Origin: Bacteroidaceae bacterium
Lineage (GTDB): Bacteria; Bacteroidota; Bacteroidia; Bacteroidales; Bacteroidaceae
Length of the DNA: 64,000 bases
Assembly (NCBI GenBank): GCA_024401215.1
Contig: JAKSLL010000007.1
Coordinates: 21,169-85,168 of the forward strand
Direction of reading: 5' to 3'
Position 1 is the first letter of the stretch. Each line of letters begins with the position of its first letter. This document shows positions 24,469 through 33,946 of this stretch, in pieces. A program made the position numbers and the translations under genes. Below the pieces are notes generated by a model. It was not told the DNA's origin and made no database searches. It saw only the letters and a list, made by a program, of their open reading frames with translations.

Positions 24469-26484
24469 TCAACGCACATACTCCCATATTCCATACACCT
24501 CAGTTGATATCTCACCAAGGTTTGGCGAGCATCCTGTCTGCCCTGTCTGAACTTTCACAAAATTGATATAATCAAGATTTGCAGGCTTGCCCTCTCGTGT
24601 CACAGCATTGCTTATCTTGTAATACCCCTTTGCTCTTGACTTGTCGAATTTCTCATTCTTGAAGTAGTCAGAACCAAGATTGTCAGCATATCCCCAAGCA
24701 AATGGAGGTTCATCGGTGTAGTTATTCTCATAAGTGTGAGTGTCTTTGAGTCGTGAACCATAATATGTATGACATGGTCCCTCAGGAGAATCCTCTGTTG
24801 GCACCCAGTCCTGCCAATAAAAGTCGTGCTTGTTCCACGCACTCATATAAGGCACTACACCCTCTCCACCCATATTATCTTTCCAGCGGATGTCTGACTG
24901 CGGTGTTGCTGGTTTGTAGTATGTTATCTCATAGTCAAGAGTCTCATTTTCTGTTCCATACTCACTGCCCGCGAGTTCATACCATGTATCATTAGGCAGT
25001 CCGTCTCCATTCTCATCCTTCATCACCCACACGATTCCTGGTTCTGACTGATAGCTGTAGGGATTGCCTTGTATGACAATATCATAGTCACCATTGCTGT
25101 TTTTCACATCATGGTCAAAGCCCGCCACGAGGTATCCACCCTGAGCGCCAAGGCTAACCATCCATCTCCGCTTGAAATGACTCATCACACTATCGCACGC
25201 CTCCTCCATCGTTGCACCGTCACGGATGAAGTCGCCTGTCACGCTGTAACCATTCACCTGATGGCCAGGTGCAGGCATGTATTCAAAGATTTTGCTGACA
25301 AGACGACTGCTCAGTACATCCTCCTCTGGCTCCTCCTCTTTTATATCCGTACTTGATGCCTTGTCGCTGAAAGCGAAGTGGTTTGGAGTGATGCCCACTC
25401 TAAAATTGTCGATGAGCCCCCCTGCTGAAGAGTAGCGATACACCACGCCCGACTGTCGGTAATCGACAGCATCCGCCACATACACATCGCCATTGTGAGG
25501 GTTCACTCCGATGCCATAGAGTTTGTGGCGCACACCATTATCATCAAGAGGCGCATATATGAATGGCAACATAGGCATGTCTGTGTCATCAATGCCCATG
25601 CGGTAAATGTCGTTGTTAAGAATATATAATGTGTCAGAAGTATTGTTCATCGCTATCTGCACATTTGCCTCATCAGTGTTCAACACCCAATCCTTCTCTA
25701 CTACCCTTGACTGTGCGTCAATCCTGTATAGATGTGGCAGGTTGTCGCCAAACGAGCCTTCTGACGATTCATATCCACCATCGGTAACAACCCACAACTT
25801 GCCTTTCTTGTCTATCTTCATAGACTTTGGTTGCCAACTACTGAGTTCGATGCGTCCATCCACCTTGTCTTTTTCCGTATCAATGACAAGTATCTTGTTG
25901 CTGTACGACCAGCAATTTACAAACACATACTTGCCATATTGCACCATCTCCTCTGTAGAGCAATAGCCAAGGTTAGCAACCTCATCAACGGAGATAGAGC
26001 CAGAATACTGAAATGTCTGCGGATTGAAGATATTGATATAATGCGCATAAAGATCAGTAACATACGCCTTCGTGTCACTTACCTTATACACATAACGGGG
26101 GTTGATTATTTTTGTCTCAGCCGAAGCTGTCAGCTGTCCTTTCACCTTGAATGTCTCCGTGTCCACCCCCCAGATGATACCAGAGTTTTCCATTGCGATA
26201 AAAGCTGTTGTGCCATAGATGGTGATTGACTGCCCCGTGTCGCCAAGCTTGCGGTCGTTGACACGGCGAAACACACCATTCTCAACATTCTTTGTTGCTG
26301 GATTGTAATAAGAAAGTGATGCGTTGCCCGCATTGAAGTTCCCTTCACAAAGCACAAAAACCCCATCGTCAGCACTCCCCATAGGAGTACCGCCAGCAGG
26401 GGTATCCTCAATATCACTACATGCTGCTATCAGCATAGAAGCCAATAGCAGCATGCAAGCATATAGTGTTTTATATGATTTCAT
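24469..26484 (-). CDS. Surface lipoprotein with YncE-like beta-propeller (BtuG-like) plus C-terminal extension
   Basis: This 671-aa protein has a lipobox (LIAAC, Cys22) and a 7-bladed-propeller-like region (about 40-375) with repeated strands such as VFVLCEGNFNAGNASLSYYN, KAYVTDLYAHYINIFNP and KLWVVTDGGY. After an acidic linker (EEEPEEDVL) comes a second region of about 270 residues (HQVNGYSVTGDFIRDGATMEEACDSV to WEYVR) that is rich in Trp/Tyr and repeats DGLPNDTWYELAGSEYG. BtuG in Bacteroides is a propeller that binds cobalamin at the surface of BtuB; this one is nearly double the size of a lone propeller. Function by analogy and context. Confidence 0.65.
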   Translation of the reverse strand: MKSYKTLYACMLLLASMLIAACSDIEDTPAGGTPMGSADDGVFVLCEGNFNAGNASLSYYNPATKNVENGVFRRVNDRKLGDTGQSITIYGTTAFIAMENSGIIWGVDTETFKVKGQLTASAETKIINPRYVYKVSDTKAYVTDLYAHYINIFNPQTFQYSGSISVDEVANLGYCSTEEMVQYGKYVFVNCWSYSNKILVIDTEKDKVDGRIELSSWQPKSMKIDKKGKLWVVTDGGYESSEGSFGDNLPHLYRIDAQSRVVEKDWVLNTDEANVQIAMNNTSDTLYILNNDIYRMGIDDTDMPMLPFIYAPLDDNGVRHKLYGIGVNPHNGDVYVADAVDYRQSGVVYRYSSAGGLIDNFRVGITPNHFAFSDKASSTDIKEEEPEEDVLSSRLVSKIFEYMPAPGHQVNGYSVTGDFIRDGATMEEACDSVMSHFKRRWMVSLGAQGGYLVAGFDHDVKNSNGDYDIVIQGNPYSYQSEPGIVWVMKDENGDGLPNDTWYELAGSEYGTENETLDYEITYYKPATPQSDIRWKDNMGGEGVVPYMSAWNKHDFYWQDWVPTEDSPEGPCHTYYGSRLKDTHTYENNYTDEPPFAWGYADNLGSDYFKNEKFDKSRAKGYYKISNAVTREGKPANLDYINFVKVQTGQTGCSPNLGEISTEVYGIWEYVR

Positions 26485-26549
26485 AAATTACCGACAGCAG
26501 TAAATGCTTAGTAATGACAACTTTTCGCCATTACATAATTTGTCAAAAG

Positions 26550-27287
26550 TTACAAGCTTCTTATATGCTCCACTACGAAGTTGTCGATAGCAGCATACTG
26601 AGGCTGCTTAACGCCACCGAATTCAGATACATCTGAGCCTGTCATACTGAATGACAAGCCCTTCACCTTGCCGAGCGGTGTAAGGTCAACCTTTGTCCAT
26701 GTCGTGAGGAGTTCTCCGTTCTTAGCCAAGTCAACCGTCACTGAAGGAACGCCTTCTGATGCACCTATACCCTTGATTACGAGTGTGAGTTCACCGCCGT
26801 GTGCAAGAGATGCTGCATAGTCATCACCATAAGTTGTAACGCCAAGCTGGTATGTTGTTGGTGAAACGTCGATAGACTTAACTTTTCGTGCCCTACCATC
26901 AGAGAAGGTCAAGCTGGCATCACAATATACTATAGCGAAATAATTTGATCCATTTGATTTTGGCACAGAAAGCTGATATTCAGGAGCGGCATGTTTCTTT
27001 ATGTCCTTATCCACATAGTTGCTGATGGCAATGCCGCCACCCCAGAATTTTCCGTCGCCATAAGCATTTGTAAGTTTGCTAGTGACCTTTGTCCTTGAGT
27101 CTTCCCAAGAGTATGAACCATCACCATAAAGGAGATTTCCCATAAACTGAGGCTTGTCAACATAAGCCTTCCAACTGTCATCCTCAAAGTCAAGTTTTCT
27201 GTAATATCCTTCTTCATCCTCTTCACAAGAAGTAAACATCGCTGCACCCATCAATACAGCAGCTGCCATTAAAAGATACTTTTTCAT
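26550..27287 (-). CDS. DUF4465-type surface lipoprotein, first gene of the corrinoid locus
   Basis: This 245-aa protein has a lipobox (MFTSC, Cys20) followed by an acidic stretch (EEDEEG) of the kind that sends lipoproteins to the surface in Bacteroidetes. The domain has the DUF4465 features: FMGNLLYGDGSYSWEDSRTK, FWGGGIAISNY, NYFAIVYC, a jelly-roll-like strand series, and the ending YAAIDNFVVE. Proteins with this domain often occur beside BtuB/BtuG genes and are thought to bind corrinoids. The gene follows its promoter by about 80 bases and starts the five-gene run ending at 20203. Confidence 0.7.
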   Translation of the reverse strand: MKKYLLMAAAVLMGAAMFTSCEEDEEGYYRKLDFEDDSWKAYVDKPQFMGNLLYGDGSYSWEDSRTKVTSKLTNAYGDGKFWGGGIAISNYVDKDIKKHAAPEYQLSVPKSNGSNYFAIVYCDASLTFSDGRARKVKSIDVSPTTYQLGVTTYGDDYAASLAHGGELTLVIKGIGASEGVPSVTVDLAKNGELLTTWTKVDLTPLGKVKGLSFSMTGSDVSEFGGVKQPQYAAIDNFVVEHIRSL

Positions 27288-27367
27288 TTTTATTATTATA
27301 TATTAGTTAATATACATAGCCTTTACTCGGATTGTCGCATGCAACTATCCAGCAATCAAAAGTGCTA

Positions 27368-27375
27368 CAAAGTTA
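27368..27375 (-). promoter_or_regulatory. -7 box for the corrinoid uptake locus
   Basis: The minus strand reads TAACTTTG, 81 bases upstream of the DUF4465 gene. There is no room and no visible motif for a cobalamin riboswitch in the 146-base gap to ribF. Confidence 0.55.
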
Positions 27376-27417
27376 CGACTTTTTTAATTATCTAATTGAT
27401 TTTTGTTCAAAAAATCG

Positions 27418-27425
27418 TACCTTTG
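27418..27425 (+). promoter_or_regulatory. -7 box for ribF
   Basis: TACCTTTG lies only 8 bases before the ATG at 27434, so the leader is extremely short. Confidence 0.55.
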
Positions 27426-27433
27426 CATTGTAA

Positions 27434-28336
27434 ATGAGAATCATAAGTAGGTGTAACAATAAAAATGCCTGTGTTGCTACCATCGGCTCTTTCGATGGAG
27501 TGCATGAAGGGCACCGGTTTGTAATAAGCCAAGTCATAAGTCGAGCTCGTCAAAAGGGACTCGACTCACTTGTCGTTACCTTTCCCAACCATCCTTTGCA
27601 AGTGCTTCGTCCTGATTTTCGCCCTCTTATGTTGACATTAGCAGAAGAGAAGGAGGAATTGCTTATACAAACAGGCATCGACAAGGTGGCTATGATAGAG
27701 TTCACGCAAGAACTTGCTTCGATGACTGCTTACGATTTCATGAAATCTGTGCTTCACGACGAGCTTAATGTCCGTGTCCTTATCATTGGTTACGACAACC
27801 ATTTCGGCCATGATGGCAAGTCATTCAACGACTATGTCGCGTACGGACAGCAACTTGGCATTGAGGTTGTGCTTTGCGATGCCCTCGACACTTGTCCACG
27901 CCCTTCCTCCACCGCTGTACGCAACGCTTTGATTTCTGGCGATGTAGATACGGCAAATATTCTTCTCGGCTATAGATTCTTCATCAAAGGTTATATAACC
28001 ACAGGATTTCAGAACGGACGCAAGATAGGCTTCCCTACTGCTAATGTGATTGCCGACTCATGCAAACTGATACCGAAAAACGGCGTGTACATGGTGCATA
28101 CATCTTATGGACTTGGCATGCTCAACATCGGATGTCGCCCCACATTCGACAATGGCGACACGCCATCCATCGAAGTACACATCTTCGATTTCGATGATAA
28201 TCTATACGACAAACCTATAAAGATTGACTTTATACATCGGTTGCGTGACGAACGTCATTTCGACTCCCTCGATGCACTCCGCCAACAACTGTTAGAAGAC
28301 GAAGCTTTCTGCCGACAATCAGCAAAAAAGGGGTGA
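27434..28336 (+). CDS. ribF: Bifunctional riboflavin kinase/FAD synthetase
   Basis: This 300-aa cytoplasmic enzyme makes FMN from riboflavin and then FAD. The N-terminal adenylyltransferase domain (about 1-165) has ATIGSFDGVHEGHRFVI with the HxGH-type motif, and RPSSTAVRNALISGDV. The C-terminal kinase domain (about 170-300) has GFQNGRKIGFPTANV and NIGCRPTFDNGDTPSIEVHIFDFDDNLY. Length fits the family. The start follows the -7 box so closely that the transcript must be nearly leaderless. The gene is divergent from the corrinoid locus and ends within a hairpin shared with the OmpA gene that converges on it. Confidence 0.92.
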   Translation: MRIISRCNNKNACVATIGSFDGVHEGHRFVISQVISRARQKGLDSLVVTFPNHPLQVLRPDFRPLMLTLAEEKEELLIQTGIDKVAMIEFTQELASMTAYDFMKSVLHDELNVRVLIIGYDNHFGHDGKSFNDYVAYGQQLGIEVVLCDALDTCPRPSSTAVRNALISGDVDTANILLGYRFFIKGYITTGFQNGRKIGFPTANVIADSCKLIPKNGVYMVHTSYGLGMLNIGCRPTFDNGDTPSIEVHIFDFDDNLYDKPIKIDFIHRLRDERHFDSLDALRQQLLEDEAFCRQSAKKG

Positions 28337-28349
28337 TGATTATCACCCC
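28330..28349. terminator. Convergent terminator between ribF and the OmpA-family gene
   Basis: GGGGTGAT (28330-28337) pairs with ATCACCCC (28342-28349); the ribF stop codon lies in the first arm. A T-run is weak, so termination efficiency is uncertain. Confidence 0.5.
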
Positions 28350-28371
28350 CTATCGTAGATAGCTCTTAAAA

Positions 28372-29499
28372 TCAATGGTTAAGTTTCATGACAATACATA
28401 TTGTCGCACGGTTTTTCTCAGTCAGACTTACATAAGGCTTAACCTTGTTACCCATATCATGCACCACAATACGACTTTCAGGTATTCCGTATGTCTTTGT
28501 CAGCTCGTCAGCTATTGACTGGGCACGACTTTTTGCAAGCGTCACCCTATTAGTTTTTTTGTCTGTGAGAGCGTCAGCATAACCTATCACATACACTATC
28601 TTCTGAGAATTTGCCATCACAGCATCAGCAACAGCCTTAACATTCTCTTTCTCCACCTGACGGATGTCTGCCTGATTGGCATCAAAGAAAATTGGGAAGA
28701 TATCTCTTGTCTTAATATCATTATACATGGTATCGACCTTTGTCACATACTCTGTGCGCACAATCTCTGTCACTTTATGCTGAAGAGGTGTAGCCTGACC
28801 TTTTGTAAGGTATATGCATACGCCCACACCGAGGTTCAGATGTGAGTCGAGAGGCATCTGGAAACTACGTCCATTGAAATTATCAGCAAGAAGATTAAGA
28901 CTTCCATTGGCATTGAATGCCACATTCTTACTGCAACGGTACACATAGTTGAGTCCTAAACATCCACCCATTAACACTCTGTTCTTAGTATCAACAACAT
29001 ATCCCATCTGACCGTCTTCTTTCTCTTCAAGCACAGTAAGTCCCTCTCCCTTGAAGTTGCTTGTCATCGCCATTGCCGGACCGAAATAAAAATAGAGGTT
29101 ATTCTTACGGTTACGCAAATAGCCAAGGAATCCATTGCTGAGGTTATAAGTAGCATTCACAGATGGCTCTATGCTTCTGAAAGAATACAGTTTATCAGTC
29201 TTGCCCATCAAGCCGCTGCCTGTACAACCGATATTCTTGTTCCAACTCACCTGACCACTTATTCCCCAATATGGATTGAAGTTATAACCTATAGAGGCAT
29301 TGTAGCCTAATGTCCAAGCATCAGCATCCACATGATTGTAACGCATATCTTCACTCATACTGAATGTGCCATTCACATGTGCCTGAAACCACAATCGCTT
29401 GATAATATAGTCGTATAAGTAGCCATCAGTCACTATCTCTTGCGCAAATGTCATTGCCGATACCATCAGCATCATGACTGTAATTATCTTTTTCTTCAT
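28372..29499 (-). CDS. OmpA-family outer-membrane protein (copy 1)
   Basis: This 375-aa protein has a signal peptide ending TFAQ (residue 19), an N-terminal eight-strand-like barrel region (about 20-220, alternating aromatic strands such as GYNFNPYWGISGQVSWN), and a C-terminal OmpA domain (about 255-375) with the peptidoglycan-binding pattern VYVIGYADALTDKKTNRVTLAKSRAQSIADEL. It anchors the outer membrane to peptidoglycan. The adjacent gene is a diverged tandem paralogue, 19 bases upstream. Confidence 0.85.
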   Translation of the reverse strand: MKKKIITVMMLMVSAMTFAQEIVTDGYLYDYIIKRLWFQAHVNGTFSMSEDMRYNHVDADAWTLGYNASIGYNFNPYWGISGQVSWNKNIGCTGSGLMGKTDKLYSFRSIEPSVNATYNLSNGFLGYLRNRKNNLYFYFGPAMAMTSNFKGEGLTVLEEKEDGQMGYVVDTKNRVLMGGCLGLNYVYRCSKNVAFNANGSLNLLADNFNGRSFQMPLDSHLNLGVGVCIYLTKGQATPLQHKVTEIVRTEYVTKVDTMYNDIKTRDIFPIFFDANQADIRQVEKENVKAVADAVMANSQKIVYVIGYADALTDKKTNRVTLAKSRAQSIADELTKTYGIPESRIVVHDMGNKVKPYVSLTEKNRATICIVMKLNH

Positions 29500-29518
29500 A
29501 GCTGTTCAAAATGTTTCA

Positions 29519-30589
29519 CTATCGCTCCAAATCTGTCACCACACATACCGTTGCTCGGTTATTCCAAAACTCCTCTTCTGGATAAGGCTGAACAACATCT
29601 CCTTGATGGTGAGTGATGATTCTTGACTCGTCAATACCATATTTGTTCATGAGTTCCTCTTTGATTACACGTGCACGATTCTCTGCAAGCCATGCATTGC
29701 GGGCTTTTGTGCCTGTGTTGTCATCAGCATATCCAAACATAAACACCACCTTTTCTGGATTGGCTTTCATATAATTAGCCATAGCTTGTATCTTGCTAAC
29801 CTGTGAGTCGCGGATAATAATCTTATCTATCTCAAAGAAGATGGCATAAGTATCTTTGTCCTCTACACGATCAACAACCACAGTATCTCTCCTCACTTCT
29901 GTCACAACACGTTCACGCACAACAGGTTCACCCCACACAGTATTGACAGCCATTCTCTTTCCAAAAGACTTACGGATACCTATCATCAAATTCACATGAC
30001 TGTCCATGCCACCATTTGTTATACCATCCAGTTTGTCTGGGAATGACTGGAATACGCCCTGTACCACAAGTCCCCAGCCATCATTGAAATGATGCACATA
30101 CTCCAAACCAGCCCTGTAGCCATATACTGTCTCATTGTGCGAGAAATAGCCTTTTTCTGCAAATCCTCCTACAAGTTTTGAGGCGAATGCGCCTGCACCG
30201 CCACCGAACAGACTCAAAGCATTGCGTCGATCTTCCTTATATCCAAGGAAGGTATTGGTAAGGTTCCATGAAAGATTGAAAGATGGCTCAACACAGTTGA
30301 ATGCGAAATACGTGTTTGGAGCCACATAGTCCGTCGATAGCGTCTTGCTATGCAGACGGTTAAACTCTGACTGAGCATACAAGGATATATATGGATTAAT
30401 CATATATCCTAATGACACACCAGCAGAATACCCTATGTTATTCTTGAAATGTCCCATACTCAAAGTTTCTGTACCAGTGTTGTTCAATCCGCCAAGTATC
30501 TGGCAGAACCATCTGTCTTGAAGATTCTGAGCCATCGACACAGCTGAAAAAATACCGCTAAGCAGTAACCATAATAATATTTTCTTCAT
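29519..30589 (-). CDS. OmpA-family outer-membrane protein (copy 2)
   Basis: I chose ATG 30589 (MKKILLWLLLSGIFSAVSMAQ), which gives a proper signal peptide and 356 aa; the frame is open to 30616. The layout matches the neighbour: a barrel with SLGYMINPYISLYAQSEFN and HHFNDGWGLVVQGVFQ, and a C-terminal OmpA domain with VVFMFGYADDNTGTKARNAWLAENRARVI. The two copies differ a lot in sequence, so the duplication is old. A -7 box lies at 30757-30750, leaving a leader of about 160 bases that contains the dispersed repeat at 30650-30700. Confidence 0.85.
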   Translation of the reverse strand: MKKILLWLLLSGIFSAVSMAQNLQDRWFCQILGGLNNTGTETLSMGHFKNNIGYSAGVSLGYMINPYISLYAQSEFNRLHSKTLSTDYVAPNTYFAFNCVEPSFNLSWNLTNTFLGYKEDRRNALSLFGGGAGAFASKLVGGFAEKGYFSHNETVYGYRAGLEYVHHFNDGWGLVVQGVFQSFPDKLDGITNGGMDSHVNLMIGIRKSFGKRMAVNTVWGEPVVRERVVTEVRRDTVVVDRVEDKDTYAIFFEIDKIIIRDSQVSKIQAMANYMKANPEKVVFMFGYADDNTGTKARNAWLAENRARVIKEELMNKYGIDESRIITHHQGDVVQPYPEEEFWNNRATVCVVTDLER

Positions 30590-30649
30590 CATAACTATAT
30601 AGTAGGGGGCTTTCACCCTGTAAATATTTTAGCACAACAATAATTAAAA

Positions 30650-30700
30650 CAAGTTTAAACTTACTCTGTTTGGGGAATTAAAGTAGAGCGAAACTTGTAT
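30650..30700. repeat. Dispersed repeat, copy A (about 51 bp)
   Basis: The 37-base core at 30664-30700 matches 59572-59608 at 32 of 37 positions (shared parts include TTTGGGGAATTAAAG / CTTGGGGAGTTAAAG and AGAGCGAAACTTGTAT / GGAGCGAAACTTGTAT). Similarity extends left to CAAGTTT. Both copies are upstream of genes for exported proteins, but in opposite orientation to them. Confidence 0.7.
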
Positions 30701-30749
30701 TGCTTATTTGTCTCGTAATATGTCATCAATGATTATTCCAAATAATGTG

Positions 30750-30757
30750 CAAAATTA
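30750..30757 (-). promoter_or_regulatory. -7 box for the OmpA gene pair
   Basis: The minus strand reads TAATTTTG, followed by GCAC as at many promoters here. Confidence 0.45.
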
Positions 30758-31025
30758 CGCCAATTATCCTTTATTTACAATTTTATATCATAAAAATTCA
30801 CAAAGAAATGCCATTTCTTCTTACTCTCAATCATAACATTATAAAAATACCTATGTGTAATGGCAGAATGCTTAAAAAACCGATTGACTATAGGCTTAAT
30901 GCTTATAACCAATCGGTTTTGTTTTGAAAATGTTATATTCAAGAATCCATTTGTTCCTGAATGTTTTTCAGTTTTGCTGTGAATTTCGCCATGTTTTTCG
31001 TTTCGGTTTGAAAAATAGCCTCTCA

Positions 31026-33092
31026 TCATTCCTCGATGGGCTGCTCTTCGTTGAACTCCTGCTTCTTGATTCGACGAATCAGGTAAGCAACGGCTTTTGG
31101 CGCTTTCTCGCGACACACCTTCAGTTGGGCAAGGAACTCCTCTTCCGTAGCATCAGAGTTGAAGAGATCAACCAGCTCACAGTTGTTGTCCGACAACTTG
31201 TCGAGTTGTAAGCCATGCTTCTGCATCAATGTGCGCAAGGCAAGGATGCCAAGATCGTACTTTGGTCTTGCCTCCACGAGCTTTCGCATGAGATCAAGTC
31301 CAGAATCACCAATGTACATCTCGTTGAGCATGGCTATCATGAAGAGAACCTTTGTATCTGGTGTTGCCATTTCGAACACATTCGCCAGCTGACAGTTCGT
31401 CTCGTCTGCTTCTGTGTAGCGTTCAAGTTTTGCCAAGGCACGTGACTTGATGTACAGGGCCTCTGCACATTGATGAGCTTCCAGCACTTCACCAATGAGA
31501 GACAAGGCGTCCTCGTACTTCTTAGCGTAGAGACTCAGCAAGGCAGCAATGAACTTCGGAGCCCAATGGTTTGAGCGATGAAGACTTTCTGGCACGTCCT
31601 CTATCGCTCCATATAGATGTTCGTCACACACTAGTATGTCCAGGAAGCGCTTTGCCTGCTGCATCGCCTCCTTGAGGTCGCCATCTTCTGCTCTCTTAGC
31701 TACGAGCAATAGGTATTGCCTTGCAGCCTCGTCATAGTCGTTCTGCTTAAGAGCGCTATAGACAGCCTTGCCACTCTCTATCTCGTTGCCAATCTGCTGT
31801 TCGTTGTTGTACTCGCTTGCGTATGTGAGCACTTCACGACTGGTGTGAGCATACTGAGGGATTACGTTCTTCGAGAGGTAAAGACCTTCCAGCGTACGCA
31901 CACGGCTGAGTGCCACATAGAGTTGTCCAGCAGCAAACATGCCTCGACTCAGGTCGAGCGAGAGCTTGTCGAAGGTCATGCCCTGACTCTTGTGTACCGT
32001 AATCGCCCAAGCCAATTTCAGAGGGTACTGGGTGAAGGTTCCTTTCAGTTCCTTCTTCATCTTGCGCTCTTCCTTGTTGTACTCATAGCTGTACGATTCC
32101 CATGAGCAGTAAGGCACAACGTACGTCTCACCATTGTTGAGTGTAACGCTTATCTCGTCCTTGGTAAGCTTGGTCACCTTTCCGAGTGTTCCGTTTGCCC
32201 AACGTTTCTGCTGATCGTTACGTGTGAACATCACCTGAGCTCCAACCTTTAGGCGAAGTTTTAACTCGACGGGGAAACGCTTCTCCTCAAAGGTTCCATC
32301 AACTGTACCTTCGTACACGAACTCCTCTGCGTCAATCTCCTCCAGTCGCTGTATGTTGATTGTGTCGGCAGTCTTGTTGATGGATGCCAAGGTAATTACC
32401 GCACCATCTTCCTCACTTGGCGTGTGTACACGACCATTGAGGTGCATGATGTTCTCTGGAGTCACCTTGTTCATGCGGACATTCTCCAAGATATGAAGGA
32501 AGTGCTCATCATCTTGACGGTACACCTTCTGGAACTCTATCTTCACGAGTCGCATTCGCTTGATAGCATCCGACTTGTAGAAGAAGAAATCGTCCGTGTG
32601 GTACAAGTCCTTCAACAGGTATTTCTCCGGGCCTTGCTTCACCACGGGAGGCAACTGGAACATGTCGCCAACGAAGATCATCTGCTTGCCTCCGAATGGA
32701 ATGTTGTTTCTGAGAGTCTTACGCATGGTGTAGTCGATGGCATCCATCACATCACATCTCACCATCGACACCTCATCGATGATGATGGTGTCTGCATGGA
32801 GAAGGGTGAGGATTCTTGCCTCGTTCATCTTTCCGCAAGTTCCAGGAGGACAAACCTCCATCGGAAGACCAAAGAAAGAGTGGATAGTGTCACCACCAGC
32901 AAGGATGGCTGCCACACCTGTTGGTGCAAGGGTGATGAACTGCTTCCCCACCAACTTCTGCACATTGTGGAGGAAGGTTGTCTTACCGGTACCAGCACGT
33001 CCTGTGAGGAAGAAACTGGAGTTTGTGTTGGCAACAAGCTCGTATGCAAGCTGCTGCTCGTGGTTCTGTGGGTCTATCTGTGTGTTCTGCAT
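31026..33092 (-). CDS. PIF1-like SF1 DNA helicase with C-terminal repeat region
   Basis: This 688-aa protein has Walker A (LTGRAGTGKTTFLH, about 29-42), APTGVAAILAGGDTIHSFFGLP (the PIF1/RecD family motif Ib), Walker B (DTIIIDEVSMVRCDVMD), FVGDMFQLPPVV (motif III), and TVHKSQGMTFDKLSLDL with YVALSRVRTLEGLYLS (motifs V and VI, about 365-405). The last 280 residues are helical and TPR-like (YLLLVAKRAEDGDLKEAMQQA, ALLSLYAKKYEDALSLIGEVL). Family members unwind DNA, including G-quadruplexes and forks. The promoter region at 33225-33308 is almost identical to that of the kinase gene at 37296, which suggests common regulation. Confidence 0.88.
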   Translation of the reverse strand: MQNTQIDPQNHEQQLAYELVANTNSSFFLTGRAGTGKTTFLHNVQKLVGKQFITLAPTGVAAILAGGDTIHSFFGLPMEVCPPGTCGKMNEARILTLLHADTIIIDEVSMVRCDVMDAIDYTMRKTLRNNIPFGGKQMIFVGDMFQLPPVVKQGPEKYLLKDLYHTDDFFFYKSDAIKRMRLVKIEFQKVYRQDDEHFLHILENVRMNKVTPENIMHLNGRVHTPSEEDGAVITLASINKTADTINIQRLEEIDAEEFVYEGTVDGTFEEKRFPVELKLRLKVGAQVMFTRNDQQKRWANGTLGKVTKLTKDEISVTLNNGETYVVPYCSWESYSYEYNKEERKMKKELKGTFTQYPLKLAWAITVHKSQGMTFDKLSLDLSRGMFAAGQLYVALSRVRTLEGLYLSKNVIPQYAHTSREVLTYASEYNNEQQIGNEIESGKAVYSALKQNDYDEAARQYLLLVAKRAEDGDLKEAMQQAKRFLDILVCDEHLYGAIEDVPESLHRSNHWAPKFIAALLSLYAKKYEDALSLIGEVLEAHQCAEALYIKSRALAKLERYTEADETNCQLANVFEMATPDTKVLFMIAMLNEMYIGDSGLDLMRKLVEARPKYDLGILALRTLMQKHGLQLDKLSDNNCELVDLFNSDATEEEFLAQLKVCREKAPKAVAYLIRRIKKQEFNEEQPIEE

Positions 33093-33224
33093 ATCCTACT
33101 TCTGTTCTATTTGTGGAAGGATTTGGGTGAGATGTGTGTTGAAGTCGCTATTGAGGAAGCTTTTGTAGCAGTCGCCACATCTGTTTTGACAAATAAAATA
33201 ATGTATAAACAAAACTAACTCTCT

Positions 33225-33308
33225 CGGAATTGCGATGCAAAGTTACAGACCTTTTATCATCCCACCTAAGCTTTTTTCAACTGTATTAGTTCCTCTCTAT
33301 TTGGAACC
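33225..33308 (-). promoter_or_regulatory. Shared 84-bp promoter region, copy at the PIF1-like helicase
   Basis: Reading on the minus strand, GGTTCC-N9-GGAACT is followed by TTGAAAAAAGCTTAGGTGGGATGATAAAA (split here only by position) and the -7 box TAACTTTG at 33245-33238, then GCATCGCAATTCCGA. The copy at 37332-37415 has the same order and spacing. The paired GGTTCC/GGAAC words look like an operator. Confidence 0.7.
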
Positions 33309-33946
33309 AATACGTTGTTTTCTGTTAGGTTATCCGAGTTTTGCACGTTTTTGTACTATCATATATCTAATATACTGAATTACCGTAAGATATGGTACAT
33401 TTAGTTTGTAGTACAATCATTGTCGTTTACAGATGCTACGAAATAAGAGAAAAATCCTATTCTTGCTTATTGTGTTGAAATTCCAATATTTATCATTCTT
33501 AGTCCAATAGATAGTACAAATCATCGCAAAACTCGGATAGGCTATGCAGCAAACCTTTTCTTGTGTATGGCTTCCATGCAGTGACTAGTACTGATAATGG
33601 AAACATGTATTGAGGTGAGATCATATGTGCGCCAATGCTTCGAAACCATTCCGTCTGCTATCAGAGGAAAACGTATGCCTTGATGACACTATGAAGATCA
33701 ACAAGGCATACGTCTTATCATAAGAAACAAGGAGAATTGCAAAGGTTGGACTCTGCCAGATTTCAAACATACATCAATCTGATTCTGCCTCGAATACGAG
33801 AGAAAATGCGAGAAAAACAAAACTCCGAAAAACAATAGACAATGGCAATCTCTATAGGCATACCCACGTTTGCTAAGGACGGAGCATATACACCAACTCT
33901 TGAGCCGAAATTCGATTTGAAAACGACATAAACGAAGTTGGTGTTT
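33309..33946. other. Long intergenic region with a MITE-like inverted repeat
   Basis: No gene was seen. Bases 33331-33360 and 33510-33539 form imperfect inverted repeats of about 30 bases (TATCCGAGTTTTGC and its exact complement at the outer ends, TTTGTACTATC inside) around 149 bases of AT-rich sequence. Size and structure suggest a miniature element; flanking duplications were not found. 33540-33946 is featureless to me. Confidence 0.5.

Noticed and set aside
27288-27433. Cobalamin riboswitch before the corrinoid locus
   Set aside because: The gap is too short with a divergent promoter inside, and no conserved box was seen.
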